Assembly: GCF_900103215.1 (NCBI RefSeq)
Contig: NZ_FNGV01000004.1
Coordinates: forward strand, 248,001 to 312,000
Direction of reading: 5' to 3'
DNA length: 64,000 bases
Source: Kriegella aquimaris
GTDB taxonomy: Bacteria; Bacteroidota; Bacteroidia; Flavobacteriales; Flavobacteriaceae
In this document: one piece after another, positions 37,085 to 46,341 of the stretch
Numbering within the stretch: position 1 is the stretch's first letter
How the letters are laid out: each line of letters opens with the position of its first letter
Notes under the pieces: generated by a model
What the model saw: the letters and a program-made list of their open reading frames with translations, nothing else
Databases searched by the model: none
Told to the model about the DNA's origin: nothing
Position numbers and translations under genes: made by a program

Positions 37085-40000
37085 TTATTTTTTCTTGCTA
37101 AACTCCGATGGGGAAACACCGTGCAATTTTTTAAAGGATGTAGAGAAATAAGAATTTGATTCTATCCCTATTTGATACATTACCTCAGCCACATTAAAGC
37201 CTTCGTTGTCGCTTAAAAGTTTAGCCGCCCGCTGTAATCTAAAATTTCTTAAATATACGTTGGGAACTTGCCCCGTAAGTTGCTTTAGGCGTCTATAAAA
37301 ATGGGAAGTGCTCAAGCCGATTTCCGCAGCCAATTCTTCAACACCGAAATTAGAATCGGAAATATTCTTTTCAATAGCCTCTATCGTATTTTTCAAAAAT
37401 TCTTTATCTCTAGTCGATATTTCAAGATCCCCTTTTGGAAGTCCGCTATTTTTCGAAAAATAGTGTCGTAATTTCTTTTTGTTTTGAATAAGCCGTTCTA
37501 TTCGGAGCTCTAGATGCCTTAATGAAAAAGGTTTGCTAATGTATTCGTCGGCGCCAAATTCAAGCCCTTTTATAACATCATCTTTATCACCTAAAGCCGT
37601 TAAGAGCAAAACCGAGATATGGCTGAGCTCGGCACTTGACTTTATCTTTTCACAGAATTCAAAGCCATCCATTTCGGGCATCATAACATCGCTGATAACC
37701 AAATCGGGCTCTTGTTGTTCGATTTTCTCCAATCCTTCTACCCCGTTGTTCGCTATTACAATGTTATACTTTTGAGATAACGTACTTAATAAAAAGGTTT
37801 GTACATCTATTTCGTTCTCCACGATTAAAATGGTGTATTCTTTGGTTGCACCATTTTTTTCGGTCATCAAATTGTCCTGAATTATATCGGGTGCCAAGGG
37901 AATCCAATCTTTTATAAAAGATTTCTCAGATCGACTAATGCTATCCTTGCCAGATTCCGTAATCGCCTTTGAAGGGATTGCCACCGAAAAACGTGTTTCA
38001 ATCCCCGGGTCACTCGTTGCCGAAATTTCCCCACCCAACAAGGTAACCAATGATTTACAGAAAGACAGGCCGATCCCCCCACCGCTAGTACTTTGCGATT
38101 TGTTTCCCAATTGATAAAAACGTTCGAAAATATTTTCTAAATCTTCCTTGGGAATACCCTTTCCATTATCAATAACGTCGATATGAATCATTTTTTGACC
38201 GGAATCAAAAGTAATTCTAGATTCAACACTGATGCTGCCTTTTGGAGGTGTATTCTTAAAAGAATTGGAAAGTAAATTGAAAATAATACGTTCCGTTTTT
38301 TCTACGTCGATAACAATTTCTTCATCGGGCGTACTTACTTTATAGTAGAAGTTGATATCCTTTTCTACGGCATAATTCTCGAACCCTTCCGTGGTCGGGT
38401 ACATAAAGCCGCCCAAGGTATCTTTGTTTAAATGTAAATTAAGATGCCCTTGCTCTGCCTGGCGAAATGTGATTAATTGATCTACCAGACTCAACAGTCT
38501 TTTGGTATTCTTTCGTACTATTTCTAAATATTTGTTATTTCCGGCATCGGAATTATGGGAAATCATATACTCCAAAGGTCCCGCTATCAAGGTCAAGGGC
38601 GTTCTAAATTCGTGCGACAAGTTTGTAAAATACCGGAACTTGCCCTGATTGATGGTATCTTGTCTTTCCTTGTCCAGCTTCTCATATTTCAGCCGCTGTT
38701 TTAATTTTTCATGTTGTGTAAAATAGACCACTACGCCTATTCCGGCACCGACGATAAGCAGTGTAAACAAAAGATAACTCCACCACGTTTGATACCAGGG
38801 CGGCAATATTTGAACATGCAATAACTTCGCCTTCGTATTCCAGATGCCATCGCCGTTGGCCGCCTTTATTTTAAAAATATAGTTTCCTGCGGAGAGATTG
38901 GTGTAGGTGACCGTTGTTTTACCCGTGTTTTCTTCAATCCAAGTATCATTAAAACCCTCGAGCTTATATGCCAACTTATTTTTTGAAGGGGTGGAAGTAT
39001 GTTCTACAGCCAAATTGAAAGCAATAATTTGTTGTTTTTGACTTATCGCGATACTTTCGGTTTCGGAGATAGACTTCGCGAGCACAACACCGCTATTTAA
39101 TTTTTCGCCAATTCGGACCGATTTATTATCGACCAGTAAATCCGTAATCAGAATCTCCGGAGGCTTGGTGTTCAATGTAATGTCTTCTGGATTGAAAACG
39201 GTCAGGCCATTCAATCCCCCGAAATAGAAATATCCTGATTTTCCTTTAAAATAAGCACCTTGCCGAAAATTATTCTGAGGGAGGCCGTCTCGAACATCAA
39301 ATACATCAATGTTGTACTCCGGGAGGTAAAGCCTGACCAACCCCATATCGGTACTCATCCAAAGATAATCTTCGCCCTCTTGTAAAATGCCATATATCGC
39401 ATCGTCGGGTAAAAAATCGTTCTTTCTAAAATGCTCCATTTTTACGGGAACTCCTTGAGCATTTACAGACATTTTACTGAGTCCGCCGCCAAAGGTACCC
39501 ACCCAGATGGCGCCGTTATTGTCTTCGAGTAGTGAAAAGACATTACGATACGTCAACTTTATTTCATTGGTGCTTTCATCAGTAATTTTTTGATCAATGG
39601 TAATCTTTTCACCATCAAAATTACCGTGCATCAAACCTTTGTTCGTACCGAACCAAAACGAACCCGGTTCAACTTCAAGTAGTGCCTGAACATTTTCCGA
39701 CTTTAAATCTAAACTGGAACTTAGCTCTAAACGGGGCACTTTGCTCTTATCTATCGCACGCCAGGGATCGGTGACAACAGCGATTTGAGTTCCGGCCAAA
39801 AGCATGCTATTTTCATCAATCTGGTAAATCTTGCGAATTTTTTCTATCCCGGATTTGTTCCCATTATGTTCTAAAACAACCTCTTTGAATTGATTATTTG
39901 ACGGATTAAAAACGACTAACTTTAAGTCAGAACCTATCCACACGTAACCTCTTTTATCCTCATAGATCGATCGAACAACGTCGTTATTTGCCAGCGACAA

Positions 40001-41242
40001 CTTATCATCTAAATCTTCAAACTCAAGTTTATCTACAGTACTATCATTTACCGGGGCGGTGCTTCTGAACAAGGCCCTATTATAACCTGACAACCATAAT
40101 TTACCATGACTGTCTTCAAGAATAGCCATTAGCAAATTATCGGAAAGTGAGCTTTTTTCGTAGGGGTTATGGGAATAACTGATAAACTTCTTTTGCGTCA
40201 AGTCAAGTTTATTAATCCCCGCTTGCGCCGTACCGATCCATAACACGTCAAAATCGTCTTCGTAAAGGGCATTGATATGTTTGCTACTTAAACCCGCACT
40301 GTTTTTCGGATCATAGGCAAAGTGTTTAAAATGACCGTCTTCGTATTTAAAGAGTCCGTCGTCTTTAGTGCCGATCCATACAGCACCGGAATGATCTTCA
40401 AAAAGTGTATTGATTACGAATTCAGTATCGAGCGATTCAGGGTTACCTAGGTTATTGAATGTATCGATTACGTGCACCTTATTCCCCTCAAAAGTTGCCT
40501 TGTTCAGGGCCCTTTCAGTTCGTATCCAAAAGATATTTTCTTTCTTCAAAATTTCAGTGACCATCTCGTTTTCGAAAGATTCAAAAACAAAAGAAGTTTT
40601 AATATTTGCAAAGCCATTCGCAACTGTCGTACTTAGCTTTAGCAACTTCAAACCTTTGGAAGTCGCCATTAGCAACGAACCATCATCCCTAAAACTAAAA
40701 TCATTTATACTCCCGAAATCGGGCAATAATTTTAAGAGATTGTCGGAAGTATTGAAAATACCATCATCTATGTTTTTCAATTCGCAAACGTATAGTTCAT
40801 TTTTTCCCGAAAACCAGATTTGCCCCTTTAGTCCGGAAGCAATCGTATTAATATGTAACTTATTCGGTAAGGGTACGGTAAAGAATTTTTCTAAGGAGGG
40901 TATGTAAACATTTAGTCCCAGATTGGTGCCGATCCACAGTATGCCGTTGTTATCATTATACAACCGTGTAATGTAATTGCTGAGAATATGCCCATCTGTA
41001 TCCGATTGCGTTGTATAGGTTTTAAATTCATAGCCATCGTATCGTATCAGACCGTTAGGGGTGCCATACCATAAGTAACCATATTGGTCTTGTTCGATGG
41101 TATAGATGGTATTCTGGTTAAACCCTTCTTCATTGGAGAATCTTTCAAACTTCTGGGAATATACCGCCGGCGAAATAATAAGCGTCAAAAATGCTATTTC
41201 GATAAAGAGTAGTAAAGCCTTTCGTTTTCCGGATTTTCTCAT
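37085..41242 (-). CDS. Hybrid two-component system sensor/regulator (HTCS) of the polysaccharide locus
   Basis: 1385 residues, the full HTCS architecture. A signal/TM lies at about 10-29. Periplasmic beta-propeller repeats (LWIGTNLGL-type, residues 30-690) and a Y_Y_Y domain (about 750-810) follow. A transmembrane helix spans about 820-842. The kinase has the phospho-acceptor H877 in SHEFRTP, an N box near 990-996 (LLSNSFKNTP) and GGGIGLSF (1054-1061). The receiver domain has D1185 in SDVMMP, followed by an AraC-type DNA-binding domain at about 1285-1385. It would sense an oligosaccharide in the periplasm and activate the minus-strand genes that follow. No domain looks broken. Its place at the head of the fucose locus makes it the likely local regulator. 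Confidence 0.95.
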   Translation of the reverse strand: MRKSGKRKALLLFIEIAFLTLIISPAVYSQKFERFSNEEGFNQNTIYTIEQDQYGYLWYGTPNGLIRYDGYEFKTYTTQSDTDGHILSNYITRLYNDNNGILWIGTNLGLNVYIPSLEKFFTVPLPNKLHINTIASGLKGQIWFSGKNELYVCELKNIDDGIFNTSDNLLKLLPDFGSINDFSFRDDGSLLMATSKGLKLLKLSTTVANGFANIKTSFVFESFENEMVTEILKKENIFWIRTERALNKATFEGNKVHVIDTFNNLGNPESLDTEFVINTLFEDHSGAVWIGTKDDGLFKYEDGHFKHFAYDPKNSAGLSSKHINALYEDDFDVLWIGTAQAGINKLDLTQKKFISYSHNPYEKSSLSDNLLMAILEDSHGKLWLSGYNRALFRSTAPVNDSTVDKLEFEDLDDKLSLANNDVVRSIYEDKRGYVWIGSDLKLVVFNPSNNQFKEVVLEHNGNKSGIEKIRKIYQIDENSMLLAGTQIAVVTDPWRAIDKSKVPRLELSSSLDLKSENVQALLEVEPGSFWFGTNKGLMHGNFDGEKITIDQKITDESTNEIKLTYRNVFSLLEDNNGAIWVGTFGGGLSKMSVNAQGVPVKMEHFRKNDFLPDDAIYGILQEGEDYLWMSTDMGLVRLYLPEYNIDVFDVRDGLPQNNFRQGAYFKGKSGYFYFGGLNGLTVFNPEDITLNTKPPEILITDLLVDNKSVRIGEKLNSGVVLAKSISETESIAISQKQQIIAFNLAVEHTSTPSKNKLAYKLEGFNDTWIEENTGKTTVTYTNLSAGNYIFKIKAANGDGIWNTKAKLLHVQILPPWYQTWWSYLLFTLLIVGAGIGVVVYFTQHEKLKQRLKYEKLDKERQDTINQGKFRYFTNLSHEFRTPLTLIAGPLEYMISHNSDAGNNKYLEIVRKNTKRLLSLVDQLITFRQAEQGHLNLHLNKDTLGGFMYPTTEGFENYAVEKDINFYYKVSTPDEEIVIDVEKTERIIFNLLSNSFKNTPPKGSISVESRITFDSGQKMIHIDVIDNGKGIPKEDLENIFERFYQLGNKSQSTSGGGIGLSFCKSLVTLLGGEISATSDPGIETRFSVAIPSKAITESGKDSISRSEKSFIKDWIPLAPDIIQDNLMTEKNGATKEYTILIVENEIDVQTFLLSTLSQKYNIVIANNGVEGLEKIEQQEPDLVISDVMMPEMDGFEFCEKIKSSAELSHISVLLLTALGDKDDVIKGLEFGADEYISKPFSLRHLELRIERLIQNKKKLRHYFSKNSGLPKGDLEISTRDKEFLKNTIEAIEKNISDSNFGVEELAAEIGLSTSHFYRRLKQLTGQVPNVYLRNFRLQRAAKLLSDNEGFNVAEVMYQIGIESNSYFSTSFKKLHGVSPSEFSKKK

Positions 41243-41336
41243 ACAACATCGTCAAATTTGACCTCCATTTTTCAATTTTGAACGTCAACCAATATAAGTA
41301 AACAAAAAGACACTTTTTTTATGTTTGTTTTAACTC

Positions 41337-41663
41337 TTAATGGGACACCACTTTTAAACCAATAACGGACCCGATAAGGGTAACCATAAAGAAAATTCGC
41401 CAAAAATTTGCTGGGTCTTTAAACACAAAAATGCCCATTAAAACGGTGCCCACCGCTCCAATGCCTGTCCAAACCGCATAAGCGGTGCCTATCGGCAGTT
41501 CTTGGGTAGCCTTTATGAGCAATAGCATGCTTATGGTCAAACAAACTAAAAATCCGCCGTACCACCAATATACTTCGTTTCCTGTGGCTTCTTTGGCTTT
41601 CCCGAGACAGGAAGCAAAGGCGACCTCGAACAGGCCTGCAATAATTAAGATAATCCAATTCAT
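41337..41663 (-). CDS. SMR-family exporter, Gdx/SugE type (guanidinium exporter-like)
   Basis: 108 residues with four predicted transmembrane helices, the size of small multidrug resistance proteins. E13 in GLFEVAFA is the conserved ion/substrate-coupling residue. LPIGTAYAVWTGIGAVGT near 54-71 is the Gdx/SugE version of the signature, distinct from the EmrE type. Proteins of this branch export guanidinium in exchange for protons. No guanidine riboswitch could be made out in the 47-base gap upstream, which follows the DUF3037 gene on the same strand. Membrane protein; functionally unrelated to the polysaccharide locus. Confidence 0.92.
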   Translation of the reverse strand: MNWIILIIAGLFEVAFASCLGKAKEATGNEVYWWYGGFLVCLTISMLLLIKATQELPIGTAYAVWTGIGAVGTVLMGIFVFKDPANFWRIFFMVTLIGSVIGLKVVSH

Positions 41664-41710
41664 CAGTTTTGCTTCTGCTGTAAAATGTTTAAAAAATAAA
41701 AAATCTGACC

Positions 41711-42094
41711 TTACAATACGTATTTTTCAAAAAGGTCTTCCAGTTCCTTTTCGGGATCATGGCATAGCCCAGGGTGTGGTTTCGAACTCTGAATAATCGT
41801 ACTTCTAGACGCGGTCAACCAGCGGAATCTAGATGCCAAATCGAGCTTTCCGATAGCGCCTCCTTCAGGTTCTCCGTCACAAATCAACTTCCAAGCTTTC
41901 AAATATGCGGTAAGGGCATCTATATCTAGTTCATTTGAAAAGGCTTCAAGCCGATTTCGGTTGATTTCAAATTTCATATCAAGAAACTTTTTCCGTTTAG
42001 AAAAGAGTATGGCACCGACATTCATAAACTCTTCCCGCTCTACCTTGGGAACGATTCTAATAATCGCAAACTCATAGGTACATCTATCTTGCAT
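41711..42094 (-). CDS. DUF3037 family protein
   Basis: 127 residues matching the DUF3037 family: an early YEFAIIRIVPKVEREEFMN, then VGAILFSKRKKFLD, and a late SRFRWLTASRSTIIQ. No signal peptide or membrane segment. The ATG lies inside the end of the upstream kinase gene, giving an 11-base overlap and implying translational coupling. The pairing of a HipA-like kinase with DUF3037 recurs in many bacteria (from memory). Biochemical function unknown. Confidence 0.85.
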   Translation of the reverse strand: MQDRCTYEFAIIRIVPKVEREEFMNVGAILFSKRKKFLDMKFEINRNRLEAFSNELDIDALTAYLKAWKLICDGEPEGGAIGKLDLASRFRWLTASRSTIIQSSKPHPGLCHDPEKELEDLFEKYVL

Positions 42095-42863
42095 CTTCCG
42101 CTTCTTTAACCAGTATATCTATCTTAGAAAGTCGCACCTGTATAAATTCAACGTACGCCGCCCGCATTTCATCGGGTGTCATAGCTACGGACTCATCAAA
42201 TAACCAATCATCAGGAATCTTCGAAACGATTTCCCGTATGTGATCTTCGTTCAACGATTGCCGAATTTCCTGTGCCGCCTCGGTCAAATGGGCCGCACGG
42301 TCTAAAAGCACATGGTCTTTAATGGCAGGAAATGTTCGGGTGAGGTGCGCTTGCCAGGTTTCCCAGTTATGATGAAAATAAAAGCTTGACCCGTGATCGA
42401 TAAGCCACAGTTCGTTATGCCAATTTAATAAATTGGTGTTTTTTGCAGTTCGGTCAATGTTGCTGATCATGCTATCCAATACCACTACTTTTGATGCCGT
42501 CATGGCATCTGCTATCGAAACCAAGGGATCATAAACAATAGCGCCCGATAAAAAATGTAGCCCCAAGTTAAGGCCGACACTAAATTTAAGCAAGTCTTGA
42601 ATTTCTTCATCGGGTTCGGTCTTACTGAACGAATCATCTAGATTCATAAATACGATTTCAGGTACTTTTAGACCAATTGCCCGTGCCAGCTCACCCCCGA
42701 GAAGTTCGGCAATCAAGGCTCTTTTGCCTTGCCCTGCTCCCCGAAATTTGAGTACATAGAGAAACTCATCATCGGCCTTGACGATAGCCGGTAGCGAACC
42801 TCCCTCGCGTAATGGTTTGATATATTGAACGACATCAACGGTACGAATATCAATTTTATTCAT
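42084..42863 (-). CDS. HipA-like kinase family protein (stand-alone, paired with DUF3037)
   Basis: 259 residues, shorter than HipA toxins (about 440). Kinase features are visible: K39 in YVLKF as ATP-binding Lys, the catalytic loop SNIDRTAKNTN (134-144) with D137, and the metal-binding IDHGSSF (155-161) with D156, equivalent to DFG. The N-terminal subdomain of full HipA is absent, and no HipB-type antitoxin with a helix-turn-helix lies next to it. The only close partner is the DUF3037 gene, overlapping by 11 bases. It may phosphorylate a protein or a small molecule; calling it a persistence toxin is not supported. Cytosolic. Confidence 0.85.
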   Translation of the reverse strand: MNKIDIRTVDVVQYIKPLREGGSLPAIVKADDEFLYVLKFRGAGQGKRALIAELLGGELARAIGLKVPEIVFMNLDDSFSKTEPDEEIQDLLKFSVGLNLGLHFLSGAIVYDPLVSIADAMTASKVVVLDSMISNIDRTAKNTNLLNWHNELWLIDHGSSFYFHHNWETWQAHLTRTFPAIKDHVLLDRAAHLTEAAQEIRQSLNEDHIREIVSKIPDDWLFDESVAMTPDEMRAAYVEFIQVRLSKIDILVKEAEDAR

Positions 42864-42954
42864 GGTTTCGAAGATAGTAAAAGTCCCGATGCCTTGCTTA
42901 TAATGGGCCTATAATATGGGAGGTTTTCAGGTAACGCAGCAAAATTGGTTTTAT

Positions 42955-43842
42955 CTATTTATGTAAAAAAACCGTTAAAAACTGCTTGTGTAACGGTTTC
43001 TGTTTTTGTCTGCAGTCATTGCATTTTTTTACTTCAAATTCCTTACCTAGGGAGTAAATGCAGAACGCCAAAGTAAAGACGGATCCAATAATTGTCATTA
43101 TCAAATTTGGAAATCCACCATATATTTCCAACACAGGATTATCCATAAGTGAATCAACACTTATGAAGTAAAGCATTAAAAAACCGCAAAAATTAGATGT
43201 TGCATGTATTATAATCGAAAAAGATAAACTTTTAGTTCGGTAATAAACCCATCCTGAAAAAATCCCGATTATAAATGCAGACACAAATTGCCACGGATTT
43301 AAGTGCACCAATCCGAAAAGCAAACTAGAAATCAGGATAGATTTTGTTGGAGCATATTTTTTCAACAATCCATCCAAAATTATTCCTCTAAATATTAATT
43401 CCTCTAAAATTGGAGCAGCAATTCCCGTTACTAAAAAAGCAAAAAAACCAGTATAGCTAGAATCTATGAACATTTTTTTAACCCATTCTGGCATTGGTAT
43501 TAAATTTGCAATTGGCGATATAATTCCGAAAAGCAAAACTATTGTTCCTACCATTACGAAAGGAATTATCCGCTTATTTTCAATAACTATATTGAACGAA
43601 TCGTGACCCGTTTTTTTCTTTTTAATTAAATATACGATCCAGAAGGGTATCCCAATTGCCAAAAGGTAATAAATGAGCATGGATGCTTCTTTACCAATCA
43701 ACTTGTTTAATATCAAATTCACTGGAGTAAACAATAGCGTACCTAATATTACTATTCCAGTAATTCCAAAACTTTGGGCTATGTCGGGATAAATTTTTCT
43801 TGTCGGTTCTATCACTTGTTTTGTCCTTGGGCGATTGCACAA
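42955..43842 (-). CDS. CPBP (CAAX-type) intramembrane metalloprotease
   Basis: 295 residues with about seven to eight hydrophobic segments. The family motifs are intact: E147-E148-x3-R152 (EELIFRG), H180 in LFGLVHLN and H213-x3-N217 in HATSN. It is an integral membrane protease-like protein of unknown substrate. The start is uncertain because no ATG is near; TTG at 43842 or GTG at 43815 must serve. The last codons lie inside an apparent terminator hairpin (42964-42999), and the charged C-terminal tail (KKCNDCRQKQK and onward) is unusual. It follows the glycosyltransferase gene by 54 bases on the same strand. Confidence 0.85.
   Translation of the reverse strand: MCNRPRTKQVIEPTRKIYPDIAQSFGITGIVILGTLLFTPVNLILNKLIGKEASMLIYYLLAIGIPFWIVYLIKKKKTGHDSFNIVIENKRIIPFVMVGTIVLLFGIISPIANLIPMPEWVKKMFIDSSYTGFFAFLVTGIAAPILEELIFRGIILDGLLKKYAPTKSILISSLLFGLVHLNPWQFVSAFIIGIFSGWVYYRTKSLSFSIIIHATSNFCGFLMLYFISVDSLMDNPVLEIYGGFPNLIMTIIGSVFTLAFCIYSLGKEFEVKKCNDCRQKQKPLHKQFLTVFLHK
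42964..42999 (-). terminator. Terminator overlapping the 3' end of the CPBP gene
   Basis: AAACCGTTA (42991-42999 read on minus) pairs with TAACGGTTT (42969-42977), a 9-bp stem with a 13-base loop. It is followed on the minus strand by a run of T at 42971-42965. The stop codon of the CPBP gene lies beyond it at 42955-42957. Confidence 0.7.
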
Positions 43843-43896
43843 AATGAATTTAAAAAGTAGTTTGTAAAAAGAGGCTATTTTCGGTTTAAAACATGC

Positions 43897-45423
43897 TTAT
43901 TCACGGTCGTTTTTTACTTCTTCAATCTCACTTTTTATTCTTTTATTAATATCAACTTTAGTACCCGTAAAAACAAAAATCATAGTTTTATATTCTCTCG
44001 AAAATTGATTTGTTATAGAATCTGCTATAACCGCGGAATCAAAATAGGGACTAGTTTCTTTTAGCTCACCATCTTTTTCCTTATAATTTTTGACCCTTAT
44101 AAGATTTAGATATTGACGGTCAAAGTTAAACCAGTTAATGTAGTCGGCATTAAAGGACACCGCCTTTAGCTGTTCTTTTGTATAATAATTTATTGCTCCG
44201 GCCTGTCCGTAATTGTCACAGAGTATTAGTGTTTGACCCGGGTTGGGCATTATATTATAAACAGCGTCTACTTTTTTCGCCAGTTCTTTCCAACCGAGCA
44301 TATCTGCATAATCTTGTGGCAGCAAGTGATCTTTTCCATCTTCCCAACGAAGCATTCCCAACTTTTTATATTTGCTCGCATGCTCAATAATATATTCTGG
44401 ACTTTTATTTGGGTAAGCTATGTTATACATCGGAATGAAAAATAGTACTGGGATTACAATGGCTATGGGCTGTACATATTTTTTCCATCCGTCTTTCAAA
44501 ATATTGGCAATGAAAACGGAACCAAATGAGATATAAATAGGATGAAGGCCGATCGCGTAGTAGTCTTTTGCTTTGAAATATATAAAAATGATTAGCGTAA
44601 AAAAGAAGGTATAGAAGAATGTCCTATACACCTTAAAGGGTTTGTAAAACAATAGCGCATATAAAGCCGAAATGATTACAAATAAGGAACCTATGTAAAA
44701 AAATACTTGTGATTTTAAAAAATCAAACTTGTCAACATTTACCAATTGTGTTTTTGCTAGCTCATTTAAATGATGAATAACAGGGAAATTATTGTTGTAT
44801 TGCCACACTAGGTTCGGGGCAATGAGACATAATCCGAGAAGCAGCGCAAGGTATAGTTTCTTTTGAACAAAAATTTCACGCTGTTCGGTCAGTAAAATTG
44901 CAGGTATCAATCCTAAAAGTAGAAAAACGATATTGTATTTGTTTAGAAACCCTAAAGCGAAAATGAATGCTGCTACAAAAAGCCATTTTGAATTTTTAGT
45001 ATTGAAATATTTAATGATAATAAAATAAAAAAGGACCCAACTTAAAACGTCAAAAGAATTAGGCTGGTATAAGGTGTTCAGTCTTAAAAGAGCAGAAAAT
45101 AAAATGCAAGTTGCGCCTAAAACCAATGCAAATAGATTTCCTTTTAGTTCTTCAATTGCTTTCCAAACGACCAGAATTGTCAAAGCACCAAAGAGCGCAG
45201 GAAAGAATTTAACCCAAAAAACGGAATTCCCTAAAAGATAGATGATTTTTGAAATCCAAGCAGTGAAGGGCGGTACAGATAGATATCCCCAAGCCAAATG
45301 ATGACCTAGGTCAAGATGCAGGTATTCATCTCGCTGTAAATCGTATTCAGGGCTTATTAAAATATACTGTAGTAGAAATTTTAAAATGATAAACCCGATT
45401 AATAGTACTCTTTTTTTTGTCAT
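43897..45423 (-). CDS. Glycosyltransferase family 39-like membrane protein (ArnT/PMT type)
   Basis: 508 residues. The N terminus YDLQRDEYLHLDLGHHLAWG carries the Asp-Glu catalytic loop after the first helix, typical of polyprenyl-phosphate-sugar transferases of the ArnT/PMT clan. About 9-11 transmembrane helices follow, then a C-terminal soluble part from about residue 370. Such enzymes move a sugar from a lipid carrier onto lipid A, a protein or another lipid on the periplasmic side. The acceptor is unknown. No neighbouring gene explains it; the CPBP protease gene follows on the same strand. Confidence 0.85.
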   Translation of the reverse strand: MTKKRVLLIGFIILKFLLQYILISPEYDLQRDEYLHLDLGHHLAWGYLSVPPFTAWISKIIYLLGNSVFWVKFFPALFGALTILVVWKAIEELKGNLFALVLGATCILFSALLRLNTLYQPNSFDVLSWVLFYFIIIKYFNTKNSKWLFVAAFIFALGFLNKYNIVFLLLGLIPAILLTEQREIFVQKKLYLALLLGLCLIAPNLVWQYNNNFPVIHHLNELAKTQLVNVDKFDFLKSQVFFYIGSLFVIISALYALLFYKPFKVYRTFFYTFFFTLIIFIYFKAKDYYAIGLHPIYISFGSVFIANILKDGWKKYVQPIAIVIPVLFFIPMYNIAYPNKSPEYIIEHASKYKKLGMLRWEDGKDHLLPQDYADMLGWKELAKKVDAVYNIMPNPGQTLILCDNYGQAGAINYYTKEQLKAVSFNADYINWFNFDRQYLNLIRVKNYKEKDGELKETSPYFDSAVIADSITNQFSREYKTMIFVFTGTKVDINKRIKSEIEEVKNDRE

Positions 45424-45624
45424 CAGATTTTGACTGCTGTTTCAACATGCGTTGATGCAGTTAATTTACAAAACTAAAAGGACCTGGTAACGACCTATTC
45501 TGAATTCTGCTTAGTCTTATTGCTATTTAGTTGTCGCTATAAAGCCTCTTAAAAAGGTGTACATGAATGGATTTTTTGGTGAATGAACGGCTTGTGTAAT
45601 GGTTACCATTGCTGTAAAACGCTT

Positions 45625-46107
45625 TTAGTGCTTTTCTGATTCCGTACTTCTAGCATCGGAAATTAAATGAGCTGTAATTTCCCATTGGTCAGTTTTTTCA
45701 AAAAATCGATAATGAGTTGTGTTTCGGGCTCCTAAACTTTTGTTGTCAACAGTTTTTTGTCCTTTTCTTTCAACCGTTGTGATTACTAGAATTGCTTTGT
45801 CAGATATCTTTTTAAGCTTTAGCGAGGTCTGTTCCGTATTTCCTGCCATTACAAAGTCAAATCCAAATACTCTAGTCAGATATTCCTGTATTTCTGCCTG
45901 TCCAATCATATTAAATCCGAAAGCATTGGTAAAATCAGCGTTTTTTGAATACCACTTGCAAGCCAATTCCACGTCTTTGGTTTTCCAACCTTGATTCCAA
46001 TCATTTATTTTATTTACAATTTGCAAACTGTCAGATTCAGATAAGGCTTGAGCATTTGTTGTTTGTATCCCCAAAACAAATGTAATCATCAAGATTATAT
46101 GTCTCAT
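45625..46107 (-). CDS. Small secreted NTF2-like protein (SnoaL/DUF4440 type)
   Basis: 160 residues from ATG 46107; a TTG two codons upstream is less likely. The signal peptide MRHIILMITFVLGIQTTNAQ is clear. The mature part has the SnoaL/DUF4440 pattern: INDWNQGWKTKDVELACKWY (helix with Trp), SKNADFTNAFG, then strands ending THYRFFEKTDQWEITAHL. These folds often bind small hydrophobic ligands or act as enzymes; no function can be assigned. It stands alone between the GT39-like gene and the porP-like gene. The 228 bases upstream of it (46114-46341) hold nothing recognisable. Confidence 0.78.
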   Translation of the reverse strand: MRHIILMITFVLGIQTTNAQALSESDSLQIVNKINDWNQGWKTKDVELACKWYSKNADFTNAFGFNMIGQAEIQEYLTRVFGFDFVMAGNTEQTSLKLKKISDKAILVITTVERKGQKTVDNKSLGARNTTHYRFFEKTDQWEITAHLISDARSTESEKH

Positions 46108-46341
46108 TTTCAAATGTTTTACAAAACAATGAATATAGTTACTAATGACTATATTCCCATTTCACCACTAAGATAACAAAACCCGACAGTGCAAAAAACT
46201 CCTTTTATTGCTTTTGCTATAGAAGGATGAGCGCCAAATTTATGGCACAACGAGGCCACCTTACTGCAATACCATCAGAAGGTTTTTAAAAATGAATAAA
46301 GGGTGGTTAAACTGTTCTTATTTAGATAAGGGAATCGATGA

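Noticed and set aside
41664-41710. Guanidine riboswitch before the SugE-type gene
   Set aside because: The gap is only 47 bases and no conserved guanidine-riboswitch pattern could be made out.
42084-42863. HipAB toxin-antitoxin system
   Set aside because: The kinase is too short for HipA toxins and no HipB-like helix-turn-helix gene is adjacent; the partner is DUF3037.
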